Program-made: the position numbers and the translations under genes
Notes under the pieces: generated by a model
The model's input: only the letters and a program-made list of their open reading frames with translations
Told to the model about the DNA's origin: nothing
The model's database searches: none
Part shown: positions 14,955 to 22,841 of the stretch, piece by piece
How the letters are laid out: the number at the start of each line of letters is the position of its first letter
Position numbering within the stretch: position 1 is the first letter of the stretch
DNA from: a virus
Virus record (IMG/VR): IMGVR_UViG_3300029624_000173
Coordinates: 1 to 30,825 of that record
Direction: 5' to 3' (one strand)
DNA: 30,825 nt

Positions 14955-15182
14955 TTAGGGGCTTCTTAACCTCACTCCCGGCCCGCCGCCGTTCGCGTCG
15001 ATGAACTCGACGCCGGCGGCCTCGAAGGCCGCCCGGACAACGGCAATCGTCGACGCGTTGGTGCGCTCGCCTCGCTCGATCCGTGTCACCGTGTTCGGCG
15101 AAACCTTGGCTCTCGCGGCGAGCTCGCGGACCCCGAGTTGCAGGGCAGCCCGCGCCATCCGGCATTGTTCTGGTGTCAGCAT
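14955..15182 (-). CDS. Small XRE-type transcriptional regulator, paralogue 1
   Basis: A 75-residue helix-turn-helix protein: MLTPEQCRMARAALQL, then GVRELAARAKVSPNTVTRIE as the recognition unit (about 17-36). The tail AAGVEFIDANGGGPGVRLR is shared exactly with the neighbouring paralogue at 15208. It converges on the AT-rich two-gene cargo. The family is common in alphaproteobacteria as short stand-alone regulators. Its target is unknown, but the position suggests control of the cargo or of the phage genes to its right. Confidence 0.85.
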   Translation of the reverse strand: MLTPEQCRMARAALQLGVRELAARAKVSPNTVTRIERGERTNASTIAVVRAAFEAAGVEFIDANGGGPGVRLRSP

Positions 15183-15207
15183 GATCGGATCGTGCTCTCG
15201 GGTGGGC

Positions 15208-15441
15208 CTACGGCTGCCTCAGCCTCACCCCCGGCCCGCCGCCGTTCGCGTCGATGAACTCGACGCCGGCGGCCTCGAGGACTTTGCAGATGTCGGCCAA
15301 GGTCCGGTCGTAGGGCTTCCTCCTGCCGGCTTCGAACTCGGTGAGTGTCGCCCTGGAAACTCGGGCAGCGCTTGCGAGCTCTTCCTGAGAGAGGCCCACG
15401 AGACCACGCGCGGCGCGGCACTGTGCCGGAGTTATCTTCAT
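15208..15441 (-). CDS. Small XRE-type transcriptional regulator, paralogue 2
   Basis: A 77-residue helix-turn-helix regulator: MKITPAQCRAARGLVGLSQE then ELASAARVSRATLTEFEAGR, ending AAGVEFIDANGGGPGVRLRQ. The Met at 15441 is chosen over a farther one at 15489 because it matches the paralogue's start. It lies 25 bases upstream of paralogue 1 on the same strand, and their last 58 bases are nearly identical at DNA level, so the pair arose by tandem duplication or by gene conversion at the tail. A third truncated member lies at 30621-30692. Confidence 0.85.
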   Translation of the reverse strand: MKITPAQCRAARGLVGLSQEELASAARVSRATLTEFEAGRRKPYDRTLADICKVLEAAGVEFIDANGGGPGVRLRQP

Positions 15442-15531
15442 TTCGCCCAACTCTATTCGGAATGCGTTGACTTGGCTGAAAAGCGGCATTATGGCTAACC
15501 GTAGGCGGAGCGCATTGGAAGGGCAACGGGC

Positions 15532-15966
15532 ATGACGGACACTCTCTATCGACAGACCAAGTCGCCGAACTCGCCCGAGTCACTGGAGCCGGATCATCAG
15601 CGCAGTTGGTCCGATAGCGCAGAGATGTCGGTCACTGTCGTCGCCTGGCGCCGCTGGCACGCCGCCTTCCAGGCCCTCCAGTCCGCTTGGATCGAGGCCG
15701 ACACGACCCCGTCGCCCGCGGCCGACGCGGTGGTGGCCGAGGCCGACCGGGCGGAGGAGGCGGCGCGGGCTGCGGTGCTGGCGCGCCGCGAGCTTACGCC
15801 GGCGGCGATCGGCGCGCGGCTGCACATCGTCTTCACCCTGGCCGAGGTCGTCGACGACCCGGCCAACGAGCCGCTGCGCGACCTGGCGCGGCTGACCGAG
15901 CCGCTTGTCCCGGCAGACCTTGCCCGCGCCCTGCGCGAGTCCATCGATCCGATCGAAGAGGAGTGA
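15532..15966 (+). CDS. Phage hypothetical protein, 144 aa
   Basis: Unrecognised protein. It has an N-terminal polar 30-residue leader, then an alanine-rich helical body (ADAVVAEADRAEEAARAAVL, about 64-83) and an acidic end (ESIDPIEEE). The alternative ATG at 15625 (MSVTVVAWRRWHAAFQ) would remove the leader. It precedes the antirepressor-like gene by four bases, with that gene's GAGGAG ribosome-binding site lying in its last codons, so they are probably co-transcribed. It could be a small phage regulator or tail accessory protein; no claim is made. Confidence 0.55.
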   Translation: MTDTLYRQTKSPNSPESLEPDHQRSWSDSAEMSVTVVAWRRWHAAFQALQSAWIEADTTPSPAADAVVAEADRAEEAARAAVLARRELTPAAIGARLHIVFTLAEVVDDPANEPLRDLARLTEPLVPADLARALRESIDPIEEE

Positions 15967-15970
15967 CACC

Positions 15971-16828
15971 GTGACCGCCATCGTCGAGCAGGTCGAGTTC
16001 CAGGGGCAGACGCTGTGGGCTGCCAGCGAGGACGGTGCGATCTACGTCGCCGTCAAGCCGATCTGCGAGGCGCTCGGCCTCTCGCTAGAAGGCCAGCGCC
16101 AGCGGATCAAGCGGGACGAGGTACTGTCAGAAGGGGCGTGTGTCATACACGCCCCTTCGCCGGGAGGGGTCCAGCCGACCTATTCCCTCCGACTCGACCT
16201 CCTGAATGGCTGGCTGTTCGGGATCGATGACCGGCGCGTCCGGGACGCGGCGACGCGGGAGCGGGTGCTGACCTACAAGCGCGAGTGCTACCGCGTCCTG
16301 TTCGAGCACTTCCACGGCCGCGCCGCCGAGGCCGTCGGCGATGCGGCGGACGGGGAGGAGAGAGCGGCGGCGGCCGGCCCGCTCGACCTGCCGGCCGACG
16401 CCCGCATCTGGGTGGAGCTGGTGCGCGAGGCCCGCCTGCTGCGGGGCAGGCCCGCCGCCGAGGCCCTGTGGCTCGCCTCGCCCCTGCCGCCCCTGCCGGA
16501 GGGCGAGCGGCGCGACGGCGCGGCGGGCGGAGGGTCGGCCGGCGGCGCCGACCCGGCCGCCCGGGCGATCGGCACCTTCCTCGCCGAACGCACCGAGCCT
16601 GCCCCGGGCCACCAGACCCCCGCCGGCGCCCTCTACCGCGCCTATGCCGCCTGGTGCGCCGACCACGCCCTCGACCCCGTCACCACCACCGCCTTCGGCC
16701 GGGCGCTCGGGGCGCGAGGTTACGCCAAGCGGAAGGCGGGGACGGTGTTCTACACGGGGCTGCGGGTGCGGGAGGCGAGGGCGGCCGCCCCGGCCGACGA
16801 GATCGCCCTGAGCGCCACGGGCGGATAG
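15971..16828 (+). CDS. Phage antirepressor (P22_AR_N) with D5-like winged-helix C-terminus
   Basis: A 285-residue protein in two parts. Residues 1-118 match the P22 antirepressor N-terminal domain: AIYVAVKPICEALGLSLEGQ and RQRIKRD, later LLNGWLFGIDDRRV and YKRECYRVLFEHF. After a linker rich in Gly, Ala and Pro, residues 210-275 (TPAGALYRAYAAWCADHALD, then TTTAFGRALGARGYAKRK) resemble the winged helix that normally ends D5/P4 helicases. The GTG at 15971 has GAGGAG seven bases upstream. Antirepressors bind and inactivate phage repressors. The winged-helix part adds a DNA- or protein-binding module, and it is the piece missing from the truncated helicase at 7855. Confidence 0.7.
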   Translation: MTAIVEQVEFQGQTLWAASEDGAIYVAVKPICEALGLSLEGQRQRIKRDEVLSEGACVIHAPSPGGVQPTYSLRLDLLNGWLFGIDDRRVRDAATRERVLTYKRECYRVLFEHFHGRAAEAVGDAADGEERAAAAGPLDLPADARIWVELVREARLLRGRPAAEALWLASPLPPLPEGERRDGAAGGGSAGGADPAARAIGTFLAERTEPAPGHQTPAGALYRAYAAWCADHALDPVTTTAFGRALGARGYAKRKAGTVFYTGLRVREARAAAPADEIALSATGG

Positions 16829-16842
16829 CGAACGGCGTTCGC
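16828..16842. repeat. Palindrome GCGAACGNCGTTCGC, copy 2 (N=G)
   Basis: Overlaps the last base of the antirepressor stop codon and is identical to copy 1 at 7829. It separates the GC-rich phage gene from the AT-rich DUF6615-like cargo. Confidence 0.7.
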
Positions 16843-16894
16843 GTTTGCCAAGAAAGGCCCTGAACCAACTTTCACGCACGTTTAGAAATGATTC

Positions 16895-17827
16895 TCAGTA
16901 ATCACCATTCAATATTCTCCGATAATCATCGTCATCACGTGTCAATTGTGTCCAAAAGATGATGCGCTTGTGTTGAATGTTATTACGATCTTCATCGGTC
17001 ATTTCGTTATGTATTGATCTTCTAATATCTGGAGCGATTTCCATCTCCGGCGAGGCGCGCCGAGCGATTTCCATTGACTGGGTTCGATCAGTGCTATCCG
17101 CCATACGATCAAGCAACCTGTTAACGCGTTTGGCGACAAAATCTGGATGAAAGTTCCCACTTAGCAACCTTCCTGAACTTGAATCTTCGCCTAAATCTGG
17201 AAGAGCTATGAATCCAATGTACTGATCGGCATTATTGAACCAACTCTCGATAAATTTATCGTATTCTGGAAAACACAACAGAGAATGAAGTGGAAGGAAA
17301 TACTTTCTCCATCTAGATACATATTTTTCCTTTGTGCTGCATTTTTTTGTTGCAATCGGAAAAACATAATTAGCTGGTACTATATTTACGCCTTCAATAT
17401 CCGGAAGATATCGTGATCCAGAATCGAGAATAGATAATGGATGATAAAACATATAAAAACACAACGTTGTGCTTCCAGCATTATTCATCAAGGTTTTTGC
17501 TTGATCTCCATGATTCTTGCCATAATCTAGATGATTGTAATATCCATATGTTGTTCTCTTGGTTTTTCTGATCTTAGCTCGTTTCGATTGAATGAGAAAC
17601 TTCCTCATTATATTATCTCTGGGTGCGGCGAATATCCATTCCATGTCTGCGCCAGTTTTTGACTCAATTGGAAAGTCAAATTTCACAAAATAAGGCTGTA
17701 TCGAAATAAGACTTGCCAAAAATAGGTCAGTAACAGATTCCTCGCGAAAATTTCTTTTAAGTGTCCTGTCCATCTCTAAAAAGCGAGCGACTGTGTGCGG
17801 GAATTGTTTCGAAAATTGGCAGAGCAT
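16895..17827 (-). CDS. DUF6615-like protein, PD-(D/E)XK-type nuclease candidate
   Basis: A 310-residue, AT-rich gene on the strand opposite to the phage operon. NFREESVTDLFLASL (26-40), KTGADMEWIFAAP (57-69) and FLIQSKRAK (77-85) follow the DUF6615 pattern. The acidic and lysine residues (E30, D61/E63, Q80-x-K82) fit a restriction-endonuclease-like core. The rest is mixed, with a proline- and tyrosine-rich middle (YMFYHPLSILDSG). The ATG at 17827 has GGAGGAG eight bases upstream, a strong site, so the gene looks intact and expressed. DUF6615-type genes lie in variable regions of genomes; a defence role is inferred from fold and context. It lies between the antirepressor and the first distal tail gene. 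Confidence 0.65.
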   Translation of the reverse strand: MLCQFSKQFPHTVARFLEMDRTLKRNFREESVTDLFLASLISIQPYFVKFDFPIESKTGADMEWIFAAPRDNIMRKFLIQSKRAKIRKTKRTTYGYYNHLDYGKNHGDQAKTLMNNAGSTTLCFYMFYHPLSILDSGSRYLPDIEGVNIVPANYVFPIATKKCSTKEKYVSRWRKYFLPLHSLLCFPEYDKFIESWFNNADQYIGFIALPDLGEDSSSGRLLSGNFHPDFVAKRVNRLLDRMADSTDRTQSMEIARRASPEMEIAPDIRRSIHNEMTDEDRNNIQHKRIIFWTQLTRDDDDYRRILNGDY

Positions 17828-17956
17828 GTAGCGTCTCCTCCCATTATGGCGCTTGTCTCAGATTGGCCGGCTGGGCGGCCAAGGATGCGCAACCTAAAGT
17901 GAAAAATGCTTTGCATAATTTGACCAAAGAGACAATCACTTACCCCGCCCGATAGA

Positions 17957-17984
17957 CTCCCGCACCGACCATCCGATGCGGGAG
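17957..17984 (+). promoter_or_regulatory. Hairpin covering the ribosome-binding site of the tail operon
   Basis: CTCCCGCA (17957-17964) pairs with TGCGGGAG (17977-17984). The right arm holds the GGAG that serves the ATG at 17993, so when folded the stem should hide the ribosome-binding site. It could also be a remnant terminator, but no T tract follows. Confidence 0.45.
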
Positions 17985-17992
17985 CCCTGCCC

Positions 17993-19294
17993 ATGTCCTG
18001 GAGAGCCGAAGCCCGTCCGGCCGCGTTTCGCGGCGTGCCGTTCTGGGTGGAGGATGCCGGCGCGTCGGGCGGCCGCCGGGGGGAGGATCACGAGTACCCG
18101 CAGCGCGAGCGCGGCTGGGCGGAGGACCTGGGCGCGGCCGCGCGGCAGGGGACGCTCGCCGGCTACCTGATCGGGCCGGACCACCGGGCGCAGGCCGCGC
18201 GGCTGGAGGCGGCGCTGGGGCGGGCCGGGCCGGGGACGCTCGACCATCCGCACCGGGGCGAGCTGCGCGTCCAGGTCCGCCGCTGGCGCTTCGCCGAGCG
18301 CGCGGCCGAAGGCGGGATGACGCGGGTCCATCTGGACTTCGTCGAGGCCGGGGAGAACGTCCAGCCGACCGCCGCGCCCGACACCGGGGCCGAGGCGGGC
18401 CGGGCGGCCGATGCCGCAGAGGCGGCCGCCCGCCGGGCCTTCCGGGTGGCCGCGCGCCTCGCGACCATGACCGACACGGTGCGTGCCGCCCTGCGCGGCG
18501 ACATCGGCGCGATCGTCGCCGTGACGGGCGAGGCGCTGGCGATGATCCCGGTGCGCGACATCGCGGCCGCCGCCGGGCTCGACCGGGCGCTCGCCGGGCT
18601 GGCGGCGGCGGCGGACCGGGATATCGACCTGGGCGATGCCGCCGCGCTCGCCGGCCGGGTGGGCGACGCGGTCGACCTGCTGCGCCGGTCGGGGGCCGTC
18701 GACGTCGCCCGGCCGGCGCTCGCCCGGCTCGGCTGGGCCGACGGTGCGGACGGGGCGCTCGGCATCGTCGATACCGCCTCCGGCGGGGTCGGGGCGCGGG
18801 ACGCGCCGACGGCCGCCCGGCGCGGGCTCGACCGGCTGGCCGGTTTCGGCACCCTGCCGGCACCCGGCAGCGGGCCGGCTGCGACCGCGGCGGCCAACGG
18901 CGCGGCCGTGACCCGGCTGGTGCGCCGCGTCGCCACCGTCGCCATCGCCCGGGCAACCCTTGACCGACCGAGCGACGACCGGCCCCCGGGCGACCGGGCC
19001 GACGCGCTCGCCCTGCGCGACGATGTGCTGGGCGCGCTCGACCGCGTCGTGCTCGATGCCGGGGAGACCGGGGAGGACGCGGTCGCCGGTGCCTTCGCCG
19101 GGCTGTCGGTCGCCGTCGCCCGTCATCTCTCCGGCCGCGCCGACCGCGCTCGGCCGGCGCCGGCCGAAACGGGCGCGGCCCTGCCGGTCCCGTCGCTGGT
19201 CGCGGCCTACCGGGCCGCCGGCGACGCCGCCGGGGCGCCCGCGCTGGCGGCGGGCGCCTGGCATCCGGCGTTCGTCGGCGGGGTGGGATCGTGA
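17993..19294 (+). CDS. Mu gp43-like DNA circularisation / tail protein
   Basis: A 433-residue member of the DNA_circ_N family, the first gene of the distal tail cluster in Mu-like phages. The start SWRAEARPAAFRGVPFWVED followed by HEYPQRERGWAEDLG is characteristic of the N-terminal domain (about 5-95). The remaining three quarters are alanine-rich helices. In Mu the homologue sits at the tape-measure/baseplate interface. Here the tape measure gene that should lie directly upstream is 7 kb away behind cargo. It overlaps the next gene as GTGA and is therefore coupled to it. Confidence 0.82.
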   Translation: MSWRAEARPAAFRGVPFWVEDAGASGGRRGEDHEYPQRERGWAEDLGAAARQGTLAGYLIGPDHRAQAARLEAALGRAGPGTLDHPHRGELRVQVRRWRFAERAAEGGMTRVHLDFVEAGENVQPTAAPDTGAEAGRAADAAEAAARRAFRVAARLATMTDTVRAALRGDIGAIVAVTGEALAMIPVRDIAAAAGLDRALAGLAAAADRDIDLGDAAALAGRVGDAVDLLRRSGAVDVARPALARLGWADGADGALGIVDTASGGVGARDAPTAARRGLDRLAGFGTLPAPGSGPAATAAANGAAVTRLVRRVATVAIARATLDRPSDDRPPGDRADALALRDDVLGALDRVVLDAGETGEDAVAGAFAGLSVAVARHLSGRADRARPAPAETGAALPVPSLVAAYRAAGDAAGAPALAAGAWHPAFVGGVGS

Positions 19295-20415
19295 CGGCCC
19301 TCCCTGCGGAGCCCGCCCACCCGGACGGCACCATCCGGCTCGAGGTCGGCGGGCGGATCTACGCCGGCTGGACGGCCGTCCGGGTCACCCGCGACCTGCA
19401 ACGCGAGGCGTCGGAGTTCGAGGTCTCGGTGACGGAGCGCTGGGCCGACCGGGACACGCCCTGGATCGTGCGCCCGGGCGCGGCCGCGCGGCTGACGCTC
19501 GACGACGCGCCGCTGGTGACCGGCTGGATCGACACGGTGGAGCCGTCGATCGACGGGCAGCGCCACGGCGTCACCTGGCGCGGCGCCTCGCGCACCGTCG
19601 ATCTGGTCGACTGCTCGGCGATGGTGCCGGGCGGGCAGTTCGTCGGCTACGACCTGGCGGCGATCGCCCGCGCGCTGGCCGGGCCGTTCGGGCTGGAGGT
19701 CGCGGTCGAGGCCGGGGTCGGGCGAGCCTTCGCGGAGGTCCAGATCAACCAGGGGGAGCGGGCGGCCCAGCTCCTCCAGCGGCTCGCGGCGCTGCGCCAG
19801 GTGCTGGTGACCGACGACGCCGACGGCCGGCTCGTCCTGACCCGGCCGGGCGAACGCCGTTCGCCCGAGCCGCTGGTGCTGGGCGAGGGCGGCAACGTGC
19901 TGGCCGCCCGGGCGCGACTGTCCCAGGCGGCACGGCACAGCGCCTACACCGTCAAGGCCCAGGCGGCGGGCACCGACTTCGCCTTCGGCCCGGCGGCGGC
20001 GGAGGTGCGGGGCGAGGCGACGGACCCGGCCGTCACCCGCCACCGGCCGCTGCTGCTGATCGCCGAGGCCGGCACCGACGCGGCCGGGGCGGGCGAGCGC
20101 GCCCGGTGGGAGGCGACGGCCCGGGCGGCCGGCGGCACCGCGGCGACCGTCACCGTGCGCGGCTGGCGCCGGGCCGACGGCACGCTCTGGCGGCCGAACG
20201 AGCGGGTGCGCGTGACGATCCCGCCGCTCCAGCTCGACCGCGAGCTGCTGGTCCTGCGCACGGTGCACGCCCTCGACGCCGCGCGCATGGTGACGGAGCT
20301 GACGCTCGCTCCGCCCGAGGCCCTGGCGCCCGAGCCGGCCGGGCCGGAGCCGCGCGGCGACGGGGCGGGCGCGGCCGAGGCCGACCCGTGGAAGGACGTG
20401 GAGGCGATCCGATGA
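19291..20415 (+). CDS. Mu gp44 (P)-like baseplate hub protein
   Basis: A 374-residue baseplate protein. RLEVGGRIYAGWTAVRVTRD and FEVSVTERW at the N-terminus, LVTGWIDTVEPSIDG, and the VQINQGERAAQLLQRLAALR segment near residue 150 are the landmarks of the P/gp44 family, which forms the trimeric hub where the tail tube meets the baseplate. It starts at a GTG overlapping the previous stop and ends in an ATGA overlap with the gp45-like gene. One copy of the 15-bp palindrome lies inside its coding region. The gene appears intact. Confidence 0.82.
   Translation: MTALPAEPAHPDGTIRLEVGGRIYAGWTAVRVTRDLQREASEFEVSVTERWADRDTPWIVRPGAAARLTLDDAPLVTGWIDTVEPSIDGQRHGVTWRGASRTVDLVDCSAMVPGGQFVGYDLAAIARALAGPFGLEVAVEAGVGRAFAEVQINQGERAAQLLQRLAALRQVLVTDDADGRLVLTRPGERRSPEPLVLGEGGNVLAARARLSQAARHSAYTVKAQAAGTDFAFGPAAAEVRGEATDPAVTRHRPLLLIAEAGTDAAGAGERARWEATARAAGGTAATVTVRGWRRADGTLWRPNERVRVTIPPLQLDRELLVLRTVHALDAARMVTELTLAPPEALAPEPAGPEPRGDGAGAAEADPWKDVEAIR
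19850..19864. repeat. Palindrome GCGAACGNCGTTCGC, copy 3 (N=C)
   Basis: The only copy inside a coding region, spanning codons of the gp44-like gene. It has perfect 7-bp arms and C at the centre. Confidence 0.65.
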
Positions 20416-20975
20416 CCCTGCCGGCCTGGGGCCGCGACGCCCTGGTGCGCCTGCGCAACCTGGTGGCGCGCGGGACGCTCAAGGGCACCGACGACGGCGG
20501 CAAGATGCAGCGCGTCGATCTCGGCCTGATGGCGGACGAGTCCAAGCGCGGGGTCGAGCACTTCCAGCCCTACGGCCTGACCGCCCATGCCCGGCCGGGG
20601 GCGGAGGCGGTGGTCGTCTTCCCCGCCGGCGGGCGCGAGCACGGCCTGGTGGTCGTGATCGACGACCGCCGCTACCGCCTCCAGGGCCTCGCGGAGGGGG
20701 AGGTCGCGCTGTACTCCGACGAAGACGGGCAGGGCGGCCACCGGGTCCACCTGCGGCGCGGCCGGGTCGTCGAGGTCCGCTGCGCCCGGCTGGAGATCAA
20801 GGCCGACACGGTGGAGATCGACGCGGCGGAGACCCGGGTGACCGGCGCACTGACGGAGATGACCGGCCAGGGCAACGCGACCGCCGTGCACGAGATGCGC
20901 GAGCGCTTCAACGCCCACCGCCATCCGGAGAACGGCGGCGGCGGGCCGACCGACACCCCCGACCGGACGATGTGA
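20412..20975 (+). CDS. Phage baseplate assembly protein V (Mu gp45-like)
   Basis: A 187-residue gp45/V family protein that forms the central spike region of the baseplate. RLRNLVARGTLKGTDDGGKM and QRVDLGLMADESKRGVEHFQ at the N-terminus and the OB-fold-like PYGLTAHARPGAEAVVVFPA stretch are typical. The C-terminal part has short beta repeats (LEIKADTVEIDAAETRVTG) of the spike helix, and the end has HEMRERFNAHRHPE. The ATG overlaps the gp44 stop. The next gene starts 13 bases downstream with GAGGAG before it. Confidence 0.85.
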   Translation: MTLPAWGRDALVRLRNLVARGTLKGTDDGGKMQRVDLGLMADESKRGVEHFQPYGLTAHARPGAEAVVVFPAGGREHGLVVVIDDRRYRLQGLAEGEVALYSDEDGQGGHRVHLRRGRVVEVRCARLEIKADTVEIDAAETRVTGALTEMTGQGNATAVHEMRERFNAHRHPENGGGGPTDTPDRTM

Positions 20976-20987
20976 GGAGGCGCGGCC

Positions 20988-21533
20988 GTGGCGGACATCC
21001 TGACCCTGTGGGATCCCGAGACCCTGTCCGCCGACTGGCGCGTCGCCGGCCCCGACGGCGCCGCGCTCGGGCCGGGCGGAACGGGCGAGGGCGGCGCGCT
21101 GGCGGAGGACGCCGAGCTCGTCTCCGCCGTCCTCCTCAGCCTGTTCACCGACGCCCGCGCCCGCGACGACGACCGCCTGCCCGACGCCCCGGAGGACGGC
21201 CCCGCCCCCGGCACCCCCGGCGACCGCCGCGGCTGGTGGGCCGACGCCGAGGCACCCGAGGGCGCGCTGGGCAGCCGCCTGTGGCTGCTGTCCCGGGAGA
21301 AGGCGACCGAGCGCACGCGGCGCCGGGCGGAGCAGTATGCCGAGGAGGCGCTGGCGTGGATGGTGGAGGATGGGCTGGTGGAGGCGGTGCGGGTGGAGGC
21401 GGACTGGACGGCGCCCGAACGGCTCGACCTGGCTGTCACCCTGGCGCTTCCGGGTGGCCGCCCGGTGCGTCGGACTTGGGCCTGGTACACTGGCGAGACC
21501 ATTGGCGCGTTTCGCCAACCGGATCTGTTCTGA
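20988..21533 (+). CDS. Mu gp46-like baseplate protein
   Basis: A 181-residue GP46-family protein. LVSAVLLSLFTDARARDDDR then RGWWADAEAPEGALGSRLWL are the family's central motif, followed by a helical EQYAEEALAWMVEDGLVEAV and the final strand DLAVTLALPGG. The GTG at 20988 has a GAGGAGG site eight bases upstream. In Mu-like phages the next gene is gp47; here a terminator and an XRE-ImmA gene separate them by about 1.5 kb. Confidence 0.82.
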   Translation: MADILTLWDPETLSADWRVAGPDGAALGPGGTGEGGALAEDAELVSAVLLSLFTDARARDDDRLPDAPEDGPAPGTPGDRRGWWADAEAPEGALGSRLWLLSREKATERTRRRAEQYAEEALAWMVEDGLVEAVRVEADWTAPERLDLAVTLALPGGRPVRRTWAWYTGETIGAFRQPDLF

Positions 21534-21551
21534 ACCCATCCGGTTGATTTT
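21516..21551 (+). terminator. Intrinsic terminator spanning the gp46 stop codon
   Basis: CAACCGGAT (21516-21524) pairs with ATCCGGTTG (21538-21546) around a 13-base loop that includes the gp46 TGA, followed by ATTTTT. This is a standard Rho-independent terminator, placed in the middle of what would otherwise be one tail operon. Confidence 0.75.
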
Positions 21552-21571
21552 TCGCCTGGCCGGATTATATG
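21544..21571 (+). promoter_or_regulatory. Candidate sigma70-type promoter for the XRE-ImmA gene
   Basis: TTGATT (21544-21549) and TATATG (21566-21571) are 16 bases apart and lie about 30 bases upstream of the XRE-ImmA start. The -35 box overlaps the terminator stem. Found by eye only. Confidence 0.4.
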
Positions 21572-21602
21572 GTGGGGGTGCGGATGTTCCGCAGGGAGGA
21601 CG

Positions 21603-22505
21603 ATGATGCTTACGCCTTTCGGTGTGACCCTCAGAAAGCTGCGTCTCGACAAGCAGATGCGGCTCCTGGACCTTGCGCGCGCGCTCGGGCACTCGTCGTC
21701 TTACGTCTCCGCCATCGAAACGGGCCGCAAGCCGATCCCGGACGGCTACGTCCAGTCGGTGGCAGGTGTAATGAAACTGAGCACGGCCGAAGCGGCCGAG
21801 CTTCAGCGTTCCGCCGATCGAACCCGGGAGGAGGTTGCGGTGGCCGACCTCGACGAGCCAAAGAAAGAGCTCGTCGCGGAGTTCGCACGCAAGGTGAGCA
21901 CGTTCGACGAACGGCAACTGGAGCGGATAAAGCGCTCGTGGGTCTTCAAGAGCGATGGCTCCGAGCCTTTTAACCGACGCCGGCGCGGCCTGCTCGTCGC
22001 GCCGGCGAGTTACGACAAGCTCTGGAATGCTGCTGACACGGTCAGGTCCGCTCTCGTGCCGGATGATCAGATCTACGCACCAGTGGACGAGATCGTCGAA
22101 TCAAAACTTGGGGCCTTCTTCGAAGGCTATTGCTTCGATGTGCTTGAAGAGCACGAGATGCGCAATGAAGAAGGTCGAGCAATCCCGAGCACCAATACAA
22201 TCGAGATTCGTAACGACGTATATCAGGCTGCATGTGATGGCGAGCCAAGGCCCCGCTTCACCCTCGCTCACGAGCTCGGACACTTCCTTCTTCATCGGCA
22301 CGTGGCGATGCCGCGATCGAGCGATGACCATCCGATCTATCGCGACGCTGAATGGCAGGCGGACACCTTTGCCGGCGCATTCCTTATGCCTCGCCGGCAT
22401 TTGGCGCGCTTCGACAGCATCCGTACTGCGGCGTCAATGTGCGGCATCTCTGTCCGCGCCGCAGAAGTGATGTGGGGAAAGTACAGGGAGCGCGGCTATG
22501 TCTGA
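21603..22505 (+). CDS. XRE regulator fused to ImmA/IrrE-type metallopeptidase
   Basis: A 300-residue protein. The N-terminal XRE helix-turn-helix (about 5-65, with LLDLARALGHSSSYVSAIET) and a linker precede a zinc metallopeptidase domain with LAHELGHFLLHRH (HExxH at 223-227) and a likely third ligand in AEWQADTFAGAFLMP (E250). ImmA-type proteases cut repressors, for example to induce mobile elements or relieve toxin-antitoxin repression. Here regulator and protease are one chain, as in many stand-alone stress or phage-response regulators. GGGAGGA lies three bases before the ATG; a second ATG follows directly. It sits alone between gp46 and gp47 with its own promoter candidate and terminators. 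Confidence 0.88.
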   Translation: MMLTPFGVTLRKLRLDKQMRLLDLARALGHSSSYVSAIETGRKPIPDGYVQSVAGVMKLSTAEAAELQRSADRTREEVAVADLDEPKKELVAEFARKVSTFDERQLERIKRSWVFKSDGSEPFNRRRRGLLVAPASYDKLWNAADTVRSALVPDDQIYAPVDEIVESKLGAFFEGYCFDVLEEHEMRNEEGRAIPSTNTIEIRNDVYQAACDGEPRPRFTLAHELGHFLLHRHVAMPRSSDDHPIYRDAEWQADTFAGAFLMPRRHLARFDSIRTAASMCGISVRAAEVMWGKYRERGYV

Positions 22506-22509
22506 GATT

Positions 22510-22543
22510 GAGGCGATCGCGAGTTGCCGCTCGCGATCGCCTC
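22510..22543 (+). terminator. Long perfect hairpin after the XRE-ImmA gene
   Basis: GAGGCGATCGCGAG (22510-22523) and CTCGCGATCGCCTC (22530-22543) form a perfect 14-bp stem with a six-base loop, starting five bases after the stop codon. There is no T tract, so it may end transcription with help or protect the message 3' end. Each arm also contains the palindrome GCGATCGC. Confidence 0.6.
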
Positions 22544-22680
22544 ATACTCTGGTCGGGTAACGGGGCTTGCCGATCAGGGCACTTGCCCACCCAACGTACA
22601 GACAGCGGGACGATAGTTCCGCACGTCGGGTTAAGCAAGTGTGACCGCGCCCCGCTCGCATAGGCAAAAAGGAGGAGCTG

Positions 22681-22824
22681 ATGCCCAATAAGCACAGCCT
22701 CCCGCCTGCGCCCCCGGGACGTCGGTACATCTTCCGGCCCTGGCGGCGGTGTCCGAAGACGGGGCGTCGAATACACGCCTCTGAGTACGGGCTCAAGGCG
22801 TTCCCGATCCTGATCCCGGAATAG
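22681..22824 (+). CDS. Small basic protein, 47 aa, with strong ribosome-binding site
   Basis: A short gene with AAGGAGGAGCTG directly before its ATG, the best ribosome-binding site in this stretch. The product is basic and proline-rich: RRYIFRPWRRCPKTGRRIHA then SEYGLKAFPILIPE. From memory, small proteins with an R-Y-x-F-R-P-W...KTGKRI...YGxKAFPI pattern occur widely in bacterial genomes, so it is probably conserved. It sits between the XRE-ImmA gene and gp47, bracketed by hairpins. Its function is unknown. Its size keeps it below usual annotation cut-offs. Confidence 0.7.
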   Translation: MPNKHSLPPAPPGRRYIFRPWRRCPKTGRRIHASEYGLKAFPILIPE

Positions 22825-22841
22825 CGTGATGGATCGGTGCT

